This document shows, in pieces, positions 16,332 to 24,342 of a DNA stretch of 38,516 bases (within the stretch, counting starts at the first letter, position 1; each line of letters opens with the position of its first letter). The position numbers were made by a program, and so were the translations under genes. The DNA lies in NCBI GenBank assembly GCA_017524595.1, contig JAFXVI010000040.1:1-38516 (forward strand), in the 5' to 3' direction. The stretch comes from Lachnospiraceae bacterium. GTDB taxonomy: Bacteria > Bacillota > Clostridia > Lachnospirales > Lachnospiraceae. The notes under the pieces are model-generated. The model was not told the origin of the DNA, made no database searches, and worked only from the letters and a program-made list of their open reading frames with translations.

Positions 16332-17552
16332 ATGGCAGGTTTCTTTGAAGATCAGGATAGAGAAGATAAGAGAGCATACAAGAAGATGGTCATATATTTT
16401 GTGACTGCGGCTTCTCTTGTAATGCTTCTGTTTCTTACGGTTATCTATTTTAATACAAAGGAGAAGCAGGAGAAAAAGCGCGCGCTTGAGCGTGAGATGA
16501 AGGCTCAGGAGGAAGCGCTTAATGAACAGCGCCTTGAAGATGAGGCTTTAGCCGTGGGCGAGAGCAACTTAACTTCAGGTGATCTGGATTTCTGGGATAT
16601 GTATGAGAAGGATGAAGAGCCCGAGCCATCTGTTTCTGCCAATAATGATGATCTTATTGACAGAAAGGACAGACCAAAGGAAGAAGAAAACAAATACAAG
16701 CCATTATCTTCCAACAGAGCTTATACTGATAATGAGGATCCGATAGAGGAACCGGATGATGAGGTTGAGAAGGATAGCAAGGATGACGGCAAACATATCA
16801 AGGCCAAGGCTAAAGACGAAGATGCTGCCTGGTATGATATTATAGATGATCTTGATAAAAACAGTTATGATCTTAAAGCCAATCTTAATATGGATGAAAA
16901 TATACTTGAATATAAGGACAAGAATATTCGTTCATTGCGAGGTGTGGATGTTTCAAAATACCAGGGTAACATTGACTGGTCCAAGGTCAAGGCGGCAGGG
17001 ATTGATTTTGCCATGATCCGTGTTGGGGCAAGAGGCTATGGAAGCGCCCAAATGATGCTGGATGATAATTTTGTATCGAATATGATGGGTGCCAAGGCCG
17101 CCGGGCTGGAGACGGGGGCATATTTTTTCTCGCAGGCTGTTACCGAAGAAGAAGCTGTTGAGGAGGCTAATTTTACAGTAGGTGCACTGATGAATTACGG
17201 TGCCACGTATCCGGTGGCTATAGATGTTGAATGGATAGAGAACGATAAGGCAAGAGCCGACAAGTTGACACCGGAAGAAAGGACAGATCTTACTGTCAGG
17301 TTCTGTGAAACGATAAAATCCTTCGGATATAAGCCTATGATATATGCTACGCGTGATATGCTGATAGCAGGACTTTTACCTGATAAACTTGCAGATTATG
17401 ATGTCTGGCTGTGTGATGATTACAGACCGGAGATCGGTACTGATTATCCATACGAGTTTAATATGTGGCAATATACTAAAAAAGGTACTGTTGACGGAAT
17501 TCCAGGAGATGTTGACATTAACCTGTGTTTTGTGAATTATAAAGAAAAATAG
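16332..17552 (+). CDS. Membrane-anchored GH25 muramidase (lysozyme)
   Basis: A 406-residue protein. Residues 1-18 are charged and cytoplasmic, 19-40 form a transmembrane helix, and about 41-195 are a Glu/Asp/Lys-rich, probably extended or coiled linker. The GH25 domain spans about 200-404. RGVDVSKYQG (Asp206) and AIDVEW (Asp298, Glu300) carry the catalytic acids, and FNMWQYTKKGTVDGIPGDVD is the conserved end of the barrel. It should cut the MurNAc-GlcNAc bond of peptidoglycan while tethered to the outer face of the membrane. A role in cell-wall turnover is more likely than phage lysis, as no phage genes are nearby. It converges on the AP2-like gene with a three-base gap. Confidence 0.9.
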   Translation: MAGFFEDQDREDKRAYKKMVIYFVTAASLVMLLFLTVIYFNTKEKQEKKRALEREMKAQEEALNEQRLEDEALAVGESNLTSGDLDFWDMYEKDEEPEPSVSANNDDLIDRKDRPKEEENKYKPLSSNRAYTDNEDPIEEPDDEVEKDSKDDGKHIKAKAKDEDAAWYDIIDDLDKNSYDLKANLNMDENILEYKDKNIRSLRGVDVSKYQGNIDWSKVKAAGIDFAMIRVGARGYGSAQMMLDDNFVSNMMGAKAAGLETGAYFFSQAVTEEEAVEEANFTVGALMNYGATYPVAIDVEWIENDKARADKLTPEERTDLTVRFCETIKSFGYKPMIYATRDMLIAGLLPDKLADYDVWLCDDYRPEIGTDYPYEFNMWQYTKKGTVDGIPGDVDINLCFVNYKEK

Positions 17553-17555
17553 TTT

Positions 17556-18338
17556 TCATAAGTTCAACAGCCTGGGGGAGATCTCTATGGCAGTATACAG
17601 ATCGGCATATCCCGAGGGAGAGAGTGAATCGACATAATTCTGTTCATACTTCTTCCCGGGATATTTCTTTTTTATGATATCAACGGCTTTGTTATATGCA
17701 ACAGCCGCCATTTCTTCAGTGGGGTACACGCCTACGGTATAGTTGCCATTTATAAGGATAACTACACGATATTTGATCTTTCCAGTCTTTAAGACTCGTT
17801 TCCTTACGCCGTGATAACGGTTAATTATTTCGATGTTCTCATATCTGAAATCATATGGATCATTATTGATGAACCTGTAATCGCGGTTGAGTACTGCATG
17901 CTTTTTAATTCCATACCGGGAGTGGAGATTGACCTGCATTCCGTAATCTGCAACGAACAGATGACCGCCGCGGTTTGAAATTTTATGTTCAGAAAAATAG
18001 AACAGATCCTCGATATCGAACTTAAAGACCTTATCTCTTGTCAGATAGTATGAGAAAAAACGCTTCTTAAGATATATGGGGTTCCTGATATAAACGCCGT
18101 TGTCCCTGAAATTTATTAGTACAACATACTTCTCAAAAGCAAGAGGACATGAAGAAGTATAATCCTCAATTATCTGTTCTCCTCTTATCAGAGTGCGCGC
18201 AAAAGCATAAGCTGCTCCTGCTGATGCTTCATCAGGATAACTGCCGAGACTTATGTGCTTGTTTTTAAATGTTATCGATGCTCTGTAATATTCCGTGCCG
18301 TTTTTTTTAACTGCTTTGAAAACACCTGCTTCGCTCAT
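17556..18338 (-). CDS. Protein with two AP2-like domains flanking an HNH-like relic
   Basis: A 260-residue protein. Residues about 5-52 and 176-229 each look like an AP2/ERF DNA-binding fold: GVFK/GVRK start, a three-strand sheet, then LGSYPDEASAGAAYAFA or VGVYPTEEMAAVAYNKA on the helix. Residues about 138-172 (around RDYRFINNDPYDFRYENIEI) resemble the HNH core that precedes AP2 in homing endonucleases, but the usual catalytic His is replaced. I infer a domesticated homing-endonuclease derivative that binds DNA without cutting it. The ATG at 18338 follows AGGTGA by five bases; an upstream GTG is part of that ribosome binding site. Function unknown. Confidence 0.6.
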   Translation of the reverse strand: MSEAGVFKAVKKNGTEYYRASITFKNKHISLGSYPDEASAGAAYAFARTLIRGEQIIEDYTSSCPLAFEKYVVLINFRDNGVYIRNPIYLKKRFFSYYLTRDKVFKFDIEDLFYFSEHKISNRGGHLFVADYGMQVNLHSRYGIKKHAVLNRDYRFINNDPYDFRYENIEIINRYHGVRKRVLKTGKIKYRVVILINGNYTVGVYPTEEMAAVAYNKAVDIIKKKYPGKKYEQNYVDSLSPSGYADLYTAIEISPRLLNL

Positions 18339-18437
18339 TATAATCACCTGTACGGCTTCTATACTTATCTGCGGAAAAAAGATAACTAAAATATACCGTT
18401 TATGATCTTTGACAAGATATACAACATAAAATAGTAT

Positions 18438-18453
18438 ACACTATATATTGTGT
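18438..18453. promoter_or_regulatory. NrdR box between the AP2-like gene and the WYL regulator gene
   Basis: ACACTATATATTGTGT matches the known NrdR consensus (acaCwATATwTwGtgt) over the whole 16 bases. A degenerate partner starting 31 bases later (18469-18484, TTTCCATATAATGATA) keeps the C and G of the core and the central ATAT. NrdR boxes usually come in pairs about 31 bases apart. It lies about 100 bases before the AP2-like start (minus) and 132 before the WYL start (plus), so either or both genes may be controlled. Confidence 0.7.
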
Positions 18454-18488
18454 CCGGTATAGATTTTTTTTCCATATAATGATACAAT

Positions 18489-18511
18489 CTCTGTAAGTAT
18501 ACAGAACAGAG
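18489..18511. promoter_or_regulatory. Nested palindrome upstream of the WYL regulator
   Basis: CTGTAAGTATACAG (18491-18504) is an interrupted palindrome (CTGTA/TACAG), and CTCTGT (18489-18494) also matches an outer ACAGAG (18506-18511). It stands about 75 bases before the WYL start codon. It could be the autoregulatory operator of that protein; this is inference from position only. Confidence 0.3.
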
Positions 18512-18584
18512 GAATCCCACTCAGGGTTAAGAAGAAACGGCCTCGCATTGTGGTGTTCCATATATAAAAGCAGGAGGAAGAGCC

Positions 18585-19562
18585 ATGTCAAGATCAAACA
18601 ACCAGAAGCTTAAGATATTATATTTAAAAGATATCCTATACAGATACACTGATGAAGAACATCCGCTGAGCGCTGTAGCTATAGCTGAGATGCTGAAAGA
18701 TTACGGGATAGAAGCTGAACGCAAAAGTATTTACAGCGATATGGAAATGCTTGCGGAATATGGTCTTGATATAATGAAGATCACCGGTCGTGACGGTGGA
18801 TTTTTTATGGGAAGCAGGGAGTTTGAGCTTGCAGAGCTCAAGCTTTTGATCGATGCAGTGATGTCATCGAGATTTATAACAAGGAAGAAATCAGAACAGC
18901 TTGTAAAAAAGTTAAGCGCATTTGCGGATGAATATGATGCGGACGATCTTAAACGCCAGCTTTTTAGCATAAACAGGATAAAGGGACAGAATGAGAGTAT
19001 ATTATATTCAGTAGATATTATCAATTCAGCTATTAGGAACAGGAAAATGACATGTTTTAAGTATTGTGAGTGGACAACCGACATTAAGCTTCATCCGAAG
19101 AAGAACGGAGAATCTTACGAGGTCAGTCCGGTTACACTTATCTGGGATGACGAGAATTATTATCTTGTTGCCTATGATTCGAATGCAGATATGATAAAAC
19201 ACTACCGTGTTGATAAGATCAGGGATATATGTATTATGGAGAAGACCAGAGAAAAGCCGTCAACGAAAGTGGACATGGATAATTATTCGGGGAAGATGTT
19301 CGGAATGTTTGGAGGCGAACTTGTAAAGATAGGTTTACAGTGCCCTGCTGAAAGGATCGGAATATTGATAGACCGGTTTGGACAGGATATAAAGATTACC
19401 GGTAAGGATAAGAACGTTGTGAATGTTCATACAGAGGTTGTATTGAGTCCTAATTTCTATGGCTGGATGGCATCGGTTGGGCCTGATATAAAGATCATCA
19501 GTCCCTCTGCAGCTGTTGAGGGAATGCGTAAGTTTTTGAAGGATAATCTGGATGCATATTAA
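18585..19562 (+). CDS. WYL-domain transcriptional regulator (HTH-WYL-WCX)
   Basis: A 325-residue protein. Residues about 8-75 form a winged HTH of the HTH_11/DeoR type (SAVAIAEMLKDYGIEAERKS). Residues about 140-215 are the WYL domain (SPVTLIWDDENYYLVAYD, 181-198), and about 230-320 the WCX extension. WYL domains bind small ligands or nucleic acids; for example, DriD of Caulobacter senses single-stranded DNA. An AGGAGGAAG site precedes the ATG. The gene stands 135 bases upstream of nrdD on the same strand, and an NrdR box lies upstream of it, so it may belong to the ribonucleotide reductase regulon. Ligand and targets are unknown. Confidence 0.85.
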   Translation: MSRSNNQKLKILYLKDILYRYTDEEHPLSAVAIAEMLKDYGIEAERKSIYSDMEMLAEYGLDIMKITGRDGGFFMGSREFELAELKLLIDAVMSSRFITRKKSEQLVKKLSAFADEYDADDLKRQLFSINRIKGQNESILYSVDIINSAIRNRKMTCFKYCEWTTDIKLHPKKNGESYEVSPVTLIWDDENYYLVAYDSNADMIKHYRVDKIRDICIMEKTREKPSTKVDMDNYSGKMFGMFGGELVKIGLQCPAERIGILIDRFGQDIKITGKDKNVVNVHTEVVLSPNFYGWMASVGPDIKIISPSAAVEGMRKFLKDNLDAY

Positions 19563-19587
19563 AAGCACCAGTTATCTTTAGTTGTGG

Positions 19588-19616
19588 TTGACTTTGATAT
19601 CACGCCTTGGTATAGT
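19588..19616 (+). promoter_or_regulatory. Promoter of nrdD-nrdG-dut
   Basis: TTGACT (19588-19593) and TATAGT (19611-19616) are exactly 17 bases apart. The expected transcription start is about 19623, just before two NrdR boxes, giving a leader of about 75 bases to the ATG at 19698. Confidence 0.75.
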
Positions 19617-19625
19617 TGTAGTTGT

Positions 19626-19672
19626 GCACAAGATATTGTAAGAAACATCATACCAGATACAATATATAGGGT
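19626..19672. promoter_or_regulatory. Tandem NrdR boxes controlling nrdD
   Basis: Box 1 is GCACAAGATATTGTAA (19626-19641) and box 2 is ATACAATATATAGGGT (19657-19672). Each keeps the conserved C and G of the core and most of the consensus ACACAATATATTGTGT. Their starts are 31 bases apart, the three-helical-turn spacing typical of NrdR sites. They lie immediately downstream of the promoter, where bound NrdR–(d)ATP would block transcription. Confidence 0.75.
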
Positions 19673-19697
19673 CAGAACAGAGAGGAAGGATACTGTC

Positions 19698-21881
19698 ATG
19701 GGAACAGAAGATGTAAAGGAAGAAGATAAGAACTATTCCGGGAGATATAAGCCTAAGAGAGACGTAAAGATGATCAAGAAGGACGGGACAAGAGAAGGCT
19801 TTAACGTTCAGAAGGTTATTGATGCGGTGGGTAAATCGGCATACAGAGCACTTACCAAGTTCACGGATGATGAGAAGGAATTCATATGTCAGAAGGTGGT
19901 CGAGCGAGTGGATGAGCTGGACGTTGATGAGATCCCCATTCCTGTTATGCACAATATAGTTGAGAGTGCACTTGAGGAGGTCAAACCAATAGTTGCGAAG
20001 TCTTACAGGGACTACAGGAATTATAAACAGGACTTCGTCAGGATGCTTGATGATGTATATAAGAAGAGCCAGTCGATCATGTATATCGGTGATAAGGAGA
20101 ATGCCAATACGGATTCGGCTCTTGTATCGACCAAGAGAAGTCTTATTTTCAATCAGCTCAATAAGGAACTGTATCAGAAGTTCTTCATGACTACTGAGGA
20201 GATTCAGGCCTGTCGGGACGGATATATTTATGTTCATGACATGTCGGCAAGACGTGATACCATGAACTGTTGTCTGTTCGACGTTGCCACCGTGCTTAAG
20301 GGCGGTTTTGAAATGGGTAATATCTGGTATAACGAACCCAAGGCCTTGGATACGTGTTTTGATGTTATAGGTGATATCGTTCTATCAGCGGCTTCGCAGC
20401 AGTATGGTGGCTTTACTGTTCCGTCAGTAGATCTTATTCTGGAGCCATATGCCGAGAAATCATATAAGAAGTATATAAAGAAGTATACAGATCTCGGAAT
20501 AGACGAGGAGAAAGCTGAGGAAGTTGCTTACAAGGATGTGGAGCGAGATTTCGAACAGGGTTTCCAGGGTTGGGAGTATAAGTTTAATACTGTTGCAAGT
20601 TCAAGAGGAGATTATCCGTTCATCACTGTGACTGCAGGAACCGGTACGGGCCGTTTTGCCAGGCTTGCAACCATAACTATGCTCCGCGTAAGGCGTAAGG
20701 GGCAGGGTAAGGAAGGCTGTAAGAAGCCGGTGTTGTTCCCGAAGATCGTATTCCTGTATGATGAAAACCTTCATGGACCGGGAAAAGAGCTTGAGGATGT
20801 ATTTGAGGCCGGTGTTGAGTGTTCGAGTAAGACAATGTATCCCGATTGGTTAAGTCTTACCGGAAAGGGCTATATAGCAAGCATGTATAAACAGTATGGT
20901 AAGATCATTTCCCCCATGGGCTGCCGTGCATTCCTGTCGCCGTGGTATGAGAGAGGCGGGATGCATCCTGCGGATGATAAGGATGTCCCGGTATTTGTTG
21001 GACGTTTCAATGTTGGAGCAGTATCGCTTCATCTTCCGATGATACTTGCCAAGTCAAGACAGGAAAGCCGGGATTTTTACGAGGTTCTTGATTACTATCT
21101 TAATCTTATAAGAGGACTGCATAAGAGAACCTATGCGTATCTTGGAGAGATGAGGGCTTCCACTAATCCGCTGGCTTATTGTGAGGGTGGTTTCTATGGT
21201 GGACATCTTCAACTGACAGATAAGATAAAGCCATTGCTAAAGGCGGCAACGGCATCATTCGGTATAACGGCGTTTAATGAATTACAAGAGTTATATAATG
21301 GCAAATCACTTGCCGAAGACGGACAGTTTGCCCTGGACGTTCTGGCTTACATCAATAAACGCGTAAATGAGTTTAAGGAGGAGGATGGTCATCTTTATGC
21401 CATATACGGCACTCCTGCAGAGAGTCTGTGCGGATTACAGGTTAAGCAGTTCCGCAAAAAGTACGGAATAGTTGAGAATGTATCTGACAGAGAATATGTA
21501 TCGAATTCCTTCCACTGCCATGTTACTGAGGATATAACGCCTATTGAGAAGCAGGATCTTGAATATCGTTTCTGGGAACTCTCAAACGGAGGGAAGATAC
21601 AATATGTCAAGTATCCTATAGATTATAATCTCGAGGCTATCAAAACTCTTATTCGCAGAGCTATGGACATGGGCTTTTATGAAGGCGTTAATATGTCACT
21701 GGCATACTGCGATGACTGTGGGCATCAGGAGCTTGAAATGGATGTATGTCCTAAATGCGGAAGCCGGAACTTAACCAAGATTGAGCGTATGAACGGATAT
21801 CTGTCATACAGCCGCGTTCACGGAGATACAAGGCTTAATGATGCCAAGATGGCAGAGATAGCGGAAAGGAAGAGCATGTAG
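19698..21881 (+). CDS. nrdD: Anaerobic (class III) ribonucleoside-triphosphate reductase
   Basis: A 727-residue glycyl radical enzyme that reduces NTPs to dNTPs without oxygen. Residues about 20-115 form an ATP-cone for allosteric control. The central barrel follows (with ARRDTMNCCLFDVATVLKGG). Near the C-terminus, four Cys (CDDCGHQELEMDVCPKCGS) bind zinc, and RMNGYLSYSR carries the radical Gly, about residue 700. The ATG at 19698 follows AGAGGAAGGA by seven bases. An in-frame GTG at 19584 is rejected because it lies upstream of the promoter. nrdG follows after one base. Control by NrdR is expected. Confidence 0.96.
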   Translation: MGTEDVKEEDKNYSGRYKPKRDVKMIKKDGTREGFNVQKVIDAVGKSAYRALTKFTDDEKEFICQKVVERVDELDVDEIPIPVMHNIVESALEEVKPIVAKSYRDYRNYKQDFVRMLDDVYKKSQSIMYIGDKENANTDSALVSTKRSLIFNQLNKELYQKFFMTTEEIQACRDGYIYVHDMSARRDTMNCCLFDVATVLKGGFEMGNIWYNEPKALDTCFDVIGDIVLSAASQQYGGFTVPSVDLILEPYAEKSYKKYIKKYTDLGIDEEKAEEVAYKDVERDFEQGFQGWEYKFNTVASSRGDYPFITVTAGTGTGRFARLATITMLRVRRKGQGKEGCKKPVLFPKIVFLYDENLHGPGKELEDVFEAGVECSSKTMYPDWLSLTGKGYIASMYKQYGKIISPMGCRAFLSPWYERGGMHPADDKDVPVFVGRFNVGAVSLHLPMILAKSRQESRDFYEVLDYYLNLIRGLHKRTYAYLGEMRASTNPLAYCEGGFYGGHLQLTDKIKPLLKAATASFGITAFNELQELYNGKSLAEDGQFALDVLAYINKRVNEFKEEDGHLYAIYGTPAESLCGLQVKQFRKKYGIVENVSDREYVSNSFHCHVTEDITPIEKQDLEYRFWELSNGGKIQYVKYPIDYNLEAIKTLIRRAMDMGFYEGVNMSLAYCDDCGHQELEMDVCPKCGSRNLTKIERMNGYLSYSRVHGDTRLNDAKMAEIAERKSM

Positions 21882-21882
21882 G

Positions 21883-22395
21883 ATGAGGTATCATAATATA
21901 ACAAAGGACGATATGCTAAACGGCGACGGCCTCAGGGTTGTTCTCTGGGTAGCAGGGTGCGATCATTGTTGTAAGGATTGCCACAATCCTGTAACATGGG
22001 ATCCCGACGGAGGCCTTCCTTTCGACGATTTGGCGAAGCAGGAGATTTTTGATGAACTTGATAAGCCATATATTTCGGGTATAACCTTTAGCGGAGGCGA
22101 TCCGTTACACCCTGCCAATATGATGGATGTAACGTCATTTGCGCAGGAAATACGGGACAGATATTCGGATAAAAGTATCTGGCTTTATACAGGTTCGTTA
22201 TGGGAAGAGGTGTATAATCTACCGCTCATGAAATATGTTGATGTGCTGGTTGACGGCGAATTTGAGGTAGACAGTAAAGATGTTAAGTTAAGATGGAAGG
22301 GCAGCAGCAACCAGAGAGTCATAGATGTTCAGGAAACATTAAGAAGTGATGATCCGCTGAAACCGCTCATCCATTGCCCGGATTACTATGTATGA
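21883..22395 (+). CDS. nrdG: Anaerobic ribonucleotide reductase-activating protein
   Basis: A 170-residue radical SAM activase. GCDHCCKDCHNP contains the CxxxCxxC cluster motif, and ITFSGGDPL is the SAM-binding GGE-like motif. It uses SAM and a [4Fe-4S] cluster to make the glycyl radical on NrdD. One base separates it from nrdD, so translation is coupled. Length is typical of NrdG. Confidence 0.96.
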   Translation: MRYHNITKDDMLNGDGLRVVLWVAGCDHCCKDCHNPVTWDPDGGLPFDDLAKQEIFDELDKPYISGITFSGGDPLHPANMMDVTSFAQEIRDRYSDKSIWLYTGSLWEEVYNLPLMKYVDVLVDGEFEVDSKDVKLRWKGSSNQRVIDVQETLRSDDPLKPLIHCPDYYV

Positions 22396-22413
22396 TTTTT
22401 TGAAAGGACCGAT

Positions 22414-22860
22414 ATGAAAGAAACCATAAAAATCACCTATTTATCAGATAAGATAGATAAGCTTACATATATTGAAGGTAAATCCGATTGGATAGACTTA
22501 AGATCCGCCGAGGATATAACCCTTAAGAAGGGGGATTTTCACCTTATCAATCTGGGCGTGTCAATGAGTCTGCCGGATGGGTACGAGATGCTGATAGCTC
22601 CAAGAAGCTCTACTTTCAAGAACTTCGGGATAATCCAGACAAACAGCGTGGGAGTCGTGGATGAATCCTATGGTAAGACGAGCAGTAAGGACGTACTTAT
22701 GATGCCGGTATATGCGGTTCGGGATACTCAGATACATGTGAATGACCGCGTCTGCCAGTTCAGGATCATAAAACATCAGCCGGTTATTGAGTTTGTCGAG
22801 GCTGTTGCAAACGATGATGGTAAAGCAAGGGGAGGATTCGGATCCACAGGAGTGAATTGA
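22414..22860 (+). CDS. dut: dUTP diphosphatase
   Basis: A 148-residue trimeric-type dUTPase with the five family motifs in order: WIDLRSAED, APRSST, NSVGVVDESYG (catalytic Asp), NDRVCQFRII and RGGFGSTG at the C-terminus. It turns dUTP into dUMP, preventing uracil entry into DNA and supplying the dTMP pathway. Motif III lacks the common YRG ending and reads SYGK. It follows nrdG by 18 bases and is probably the last gene of the NrdR-controlled operon. Confidence 0.9.
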   Translation: MKETIKITYLSDKIDKLTYIEGKSDWIDLRSAEDITLKKGDFHLINLGVSMSLPDGYEMLIAPRSSTFKNFGIIQTNSVGVVDESYGKTSSKDVLMMPVYAVRDTQIHVNDRVCQFRIIKHQPVIEFVEAVANDDGKARGGFGSTGVN

Positions 22861-22907
22861 TACATTAACCGGTACCATATTGTTTGACTGACCGCTAACT
22901 ATAATTG

Positions 22908-22953
22908 AGCGTCCGAAATATTCACCCAATGCTTCGTTCATATTTCGGACGCT
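22908..22953. terminator. 14-bp perfect inverted repeat after dut
   Basis: AGCGTCCGAAATAT (22908-22921) and ATATTTCGGACGCT (22940-22953) are exact reverse complements with an 18-base loop, starting 48 bases after the dut stop. The tail TGATTTATG has only a weak T-run. It is most simply a terminator for the nrdD-nrdG-dut operon. A TATAAT directly upstream (22900-22905) also allows an operator role for the next gene. Confidence 0.5.
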
Positions 22954-22998
22954 TGATTTATGTAAGCGGTGGATATAAGAATGACTAAGGTGATATAC

Positions 22999-24342
22999 AT
23001 GAAGAAGCACAGGATAGTCAATGTGAATAATGGAAGCATTGCTGAGGAAATGGATATACAGCCGGGTGACAGCCTGCTTCAAATAAACGGGCAGGAGATG
23101 GACGATGTCTTCGATTACCAGTATCTGGTCGCAGATGATTATCTTGAAGTGCTTATTGAGAAGTCAAATGGAGAGCAGTGGCTGCTTGAAATAGACAAGG
23201 ATCCGGATGAGGATCTTGGGATAGAGTTTGATAACGGTCTTATGGACTGTTACAGATCGTGCTGTAACAAGTGCATATTCTGTTTTATAGATCAGATGCC
23301 GCCGGGAATGCGTAACACCCTTTATTTTAAGGATGACGATTCCCGTCTGTCTTTTCTTCAAGGGAATTATGTAACGCTTACGAACATGAGCGAACATGAT
23401 CTTGAACGGATAATTAAATATCACATGTCGCCGATAAACATCTCATTTCAGACAACAAATCCTGAATTAAGGTGCATGATGTTGAACAACCGTTTTGCGG
23501 GTGAAGCTCTTAATAAAGTCAACAGGCTGTATGATGCTGGTATCACTATGAACGGTCAGATAGTCCTGTGCAAGGGAATAAATGACGGAAAAGAGCTTGA
23601 ACGCAGTATAAACGATCTTATGAGATTTCTTCCATGCCTCGAGAGTGTATCTGTTGTACCTGTAGGTCTATCAAAATACAGGGATGGTCTGTATCCTCTT
23701 GAGCCATTTAATAAGGAAGATGCAATAATAACTATTGATATCATTGAAAAATATCAGAAGAGAGCTTATGAAGAACACGGACTTCATTTCGTTCATGCCT
23801 CCGATGAGTTTTATTTGCTTGCCGGTATGGACTTGCCAGAGGCTGAGCGTTATGACGGATATCTTCAGCTTGAAAACGGCGTTGGTATGTTAAGGCTGCT
23901 TGTGGATGAATTTTCGGAGGGAGTAAGCATACTAAAGGACTATATAAAGTCACATAGAGACATTGCCTGTAAACACAGAGAGGTTTCTGTTGCTACAGGC
24001 AGGCTGGCTGCTCCTTTTATAAAGGATATGGCAAGGGAGCTTAATGAGCTTCTTGCGGACACACATATTCATGTGTACGACATAAGAAACGATTTCTTTG
24101 GAGAGAGCATAACGGTTGCCGGCCTTCTTACCGGGCAGGATATATGTACGCAGCTACTTGGTAAAGAGCTTGGAGACAAGCTTATCTTACCGCAGTGCGT
24201 TCTACGATCCGGGGAGGATGTATTCCTTGATGATATGCATCTTTACGAGCTTGAAGAAACTTTACAAGTACAGGTAGATATTGTAAAATCAAGCGGATGG
24301 GATTTTATAGAAACAGTACTGGGAGAGAAGATCTATGAGTAA
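22999..24342 (+). CDS. DUF512-family radical SAM-like protein with PDZ-like N-terminus
   Basis: A 447-residue protein. Residues about 5-60 resemble a PDZ domain ([20 protein letters not shown]). Then follow a Cys motif CCNKCIFCF (Cys88, Cys92, Cys95; CxxxCxxC as in radical SAM enzymes), a barrel-like middle, and the C-terminal DUF512 domain. The ATG at 22999 follows AGGTGAT; an in-frame GTG at 22969 lacks a site. It overlaps der by eight bases. This pairing with der is frequent in Clostridia, but the reaction is unknown. Confidence 0.85.
   Translation: MKKHRIVNVNNGSIAEEMDIQPGDSLLQINGQEMDDVFDYQYLVADDYLEVLIEKSNGEQWLLEIDKDPDEDLGIEFDNGLMDCYRSCCNKCIFCFIDQMPPGMRNTLYFKDDDSRLSFLQGNYVTLTNMSEHDLERIIKYHMSPINISFQTTNPELRCMMLNNRFAGEALNKVNRLYDAGITMNGQIVLCKGINDGKELERSINDLMRFLPCLESVSVVPVGLSKYRDGLYPLEPFNKEDAIITIDIIEKYQKRAYEEHGLHFVHASDEFYLLAGMDLPEAERYDGYLQLENGVGMLRLLVDEFSEGVSILKDYIKSHRDIACKHREVSVATGRLAAPFIKDMARELNELLADTHIHVYDIRNDFFGESITVAGLLTGQDICTQLLGKELGDKLILPQCVLRSGEDVFLDDMHLYELEETLQVQVDIVKSSGWDFIETVLGEKIYE

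Noticed and set aside
19584..19697. Longer nrdD from an in-frame GTG at 19584
   Set aside because: The promoter and both NrdR boxes lie inside that extension, and the expected transcription start is downstream of the GTG. The ATG at 19698 has a good ribosome binding site.
22884..22905. TTGACT and TATAAT as a promoter for the DUF512 gene
   Set aside because: The two hexamers are only 10 bases apart, too close for sigma-A.
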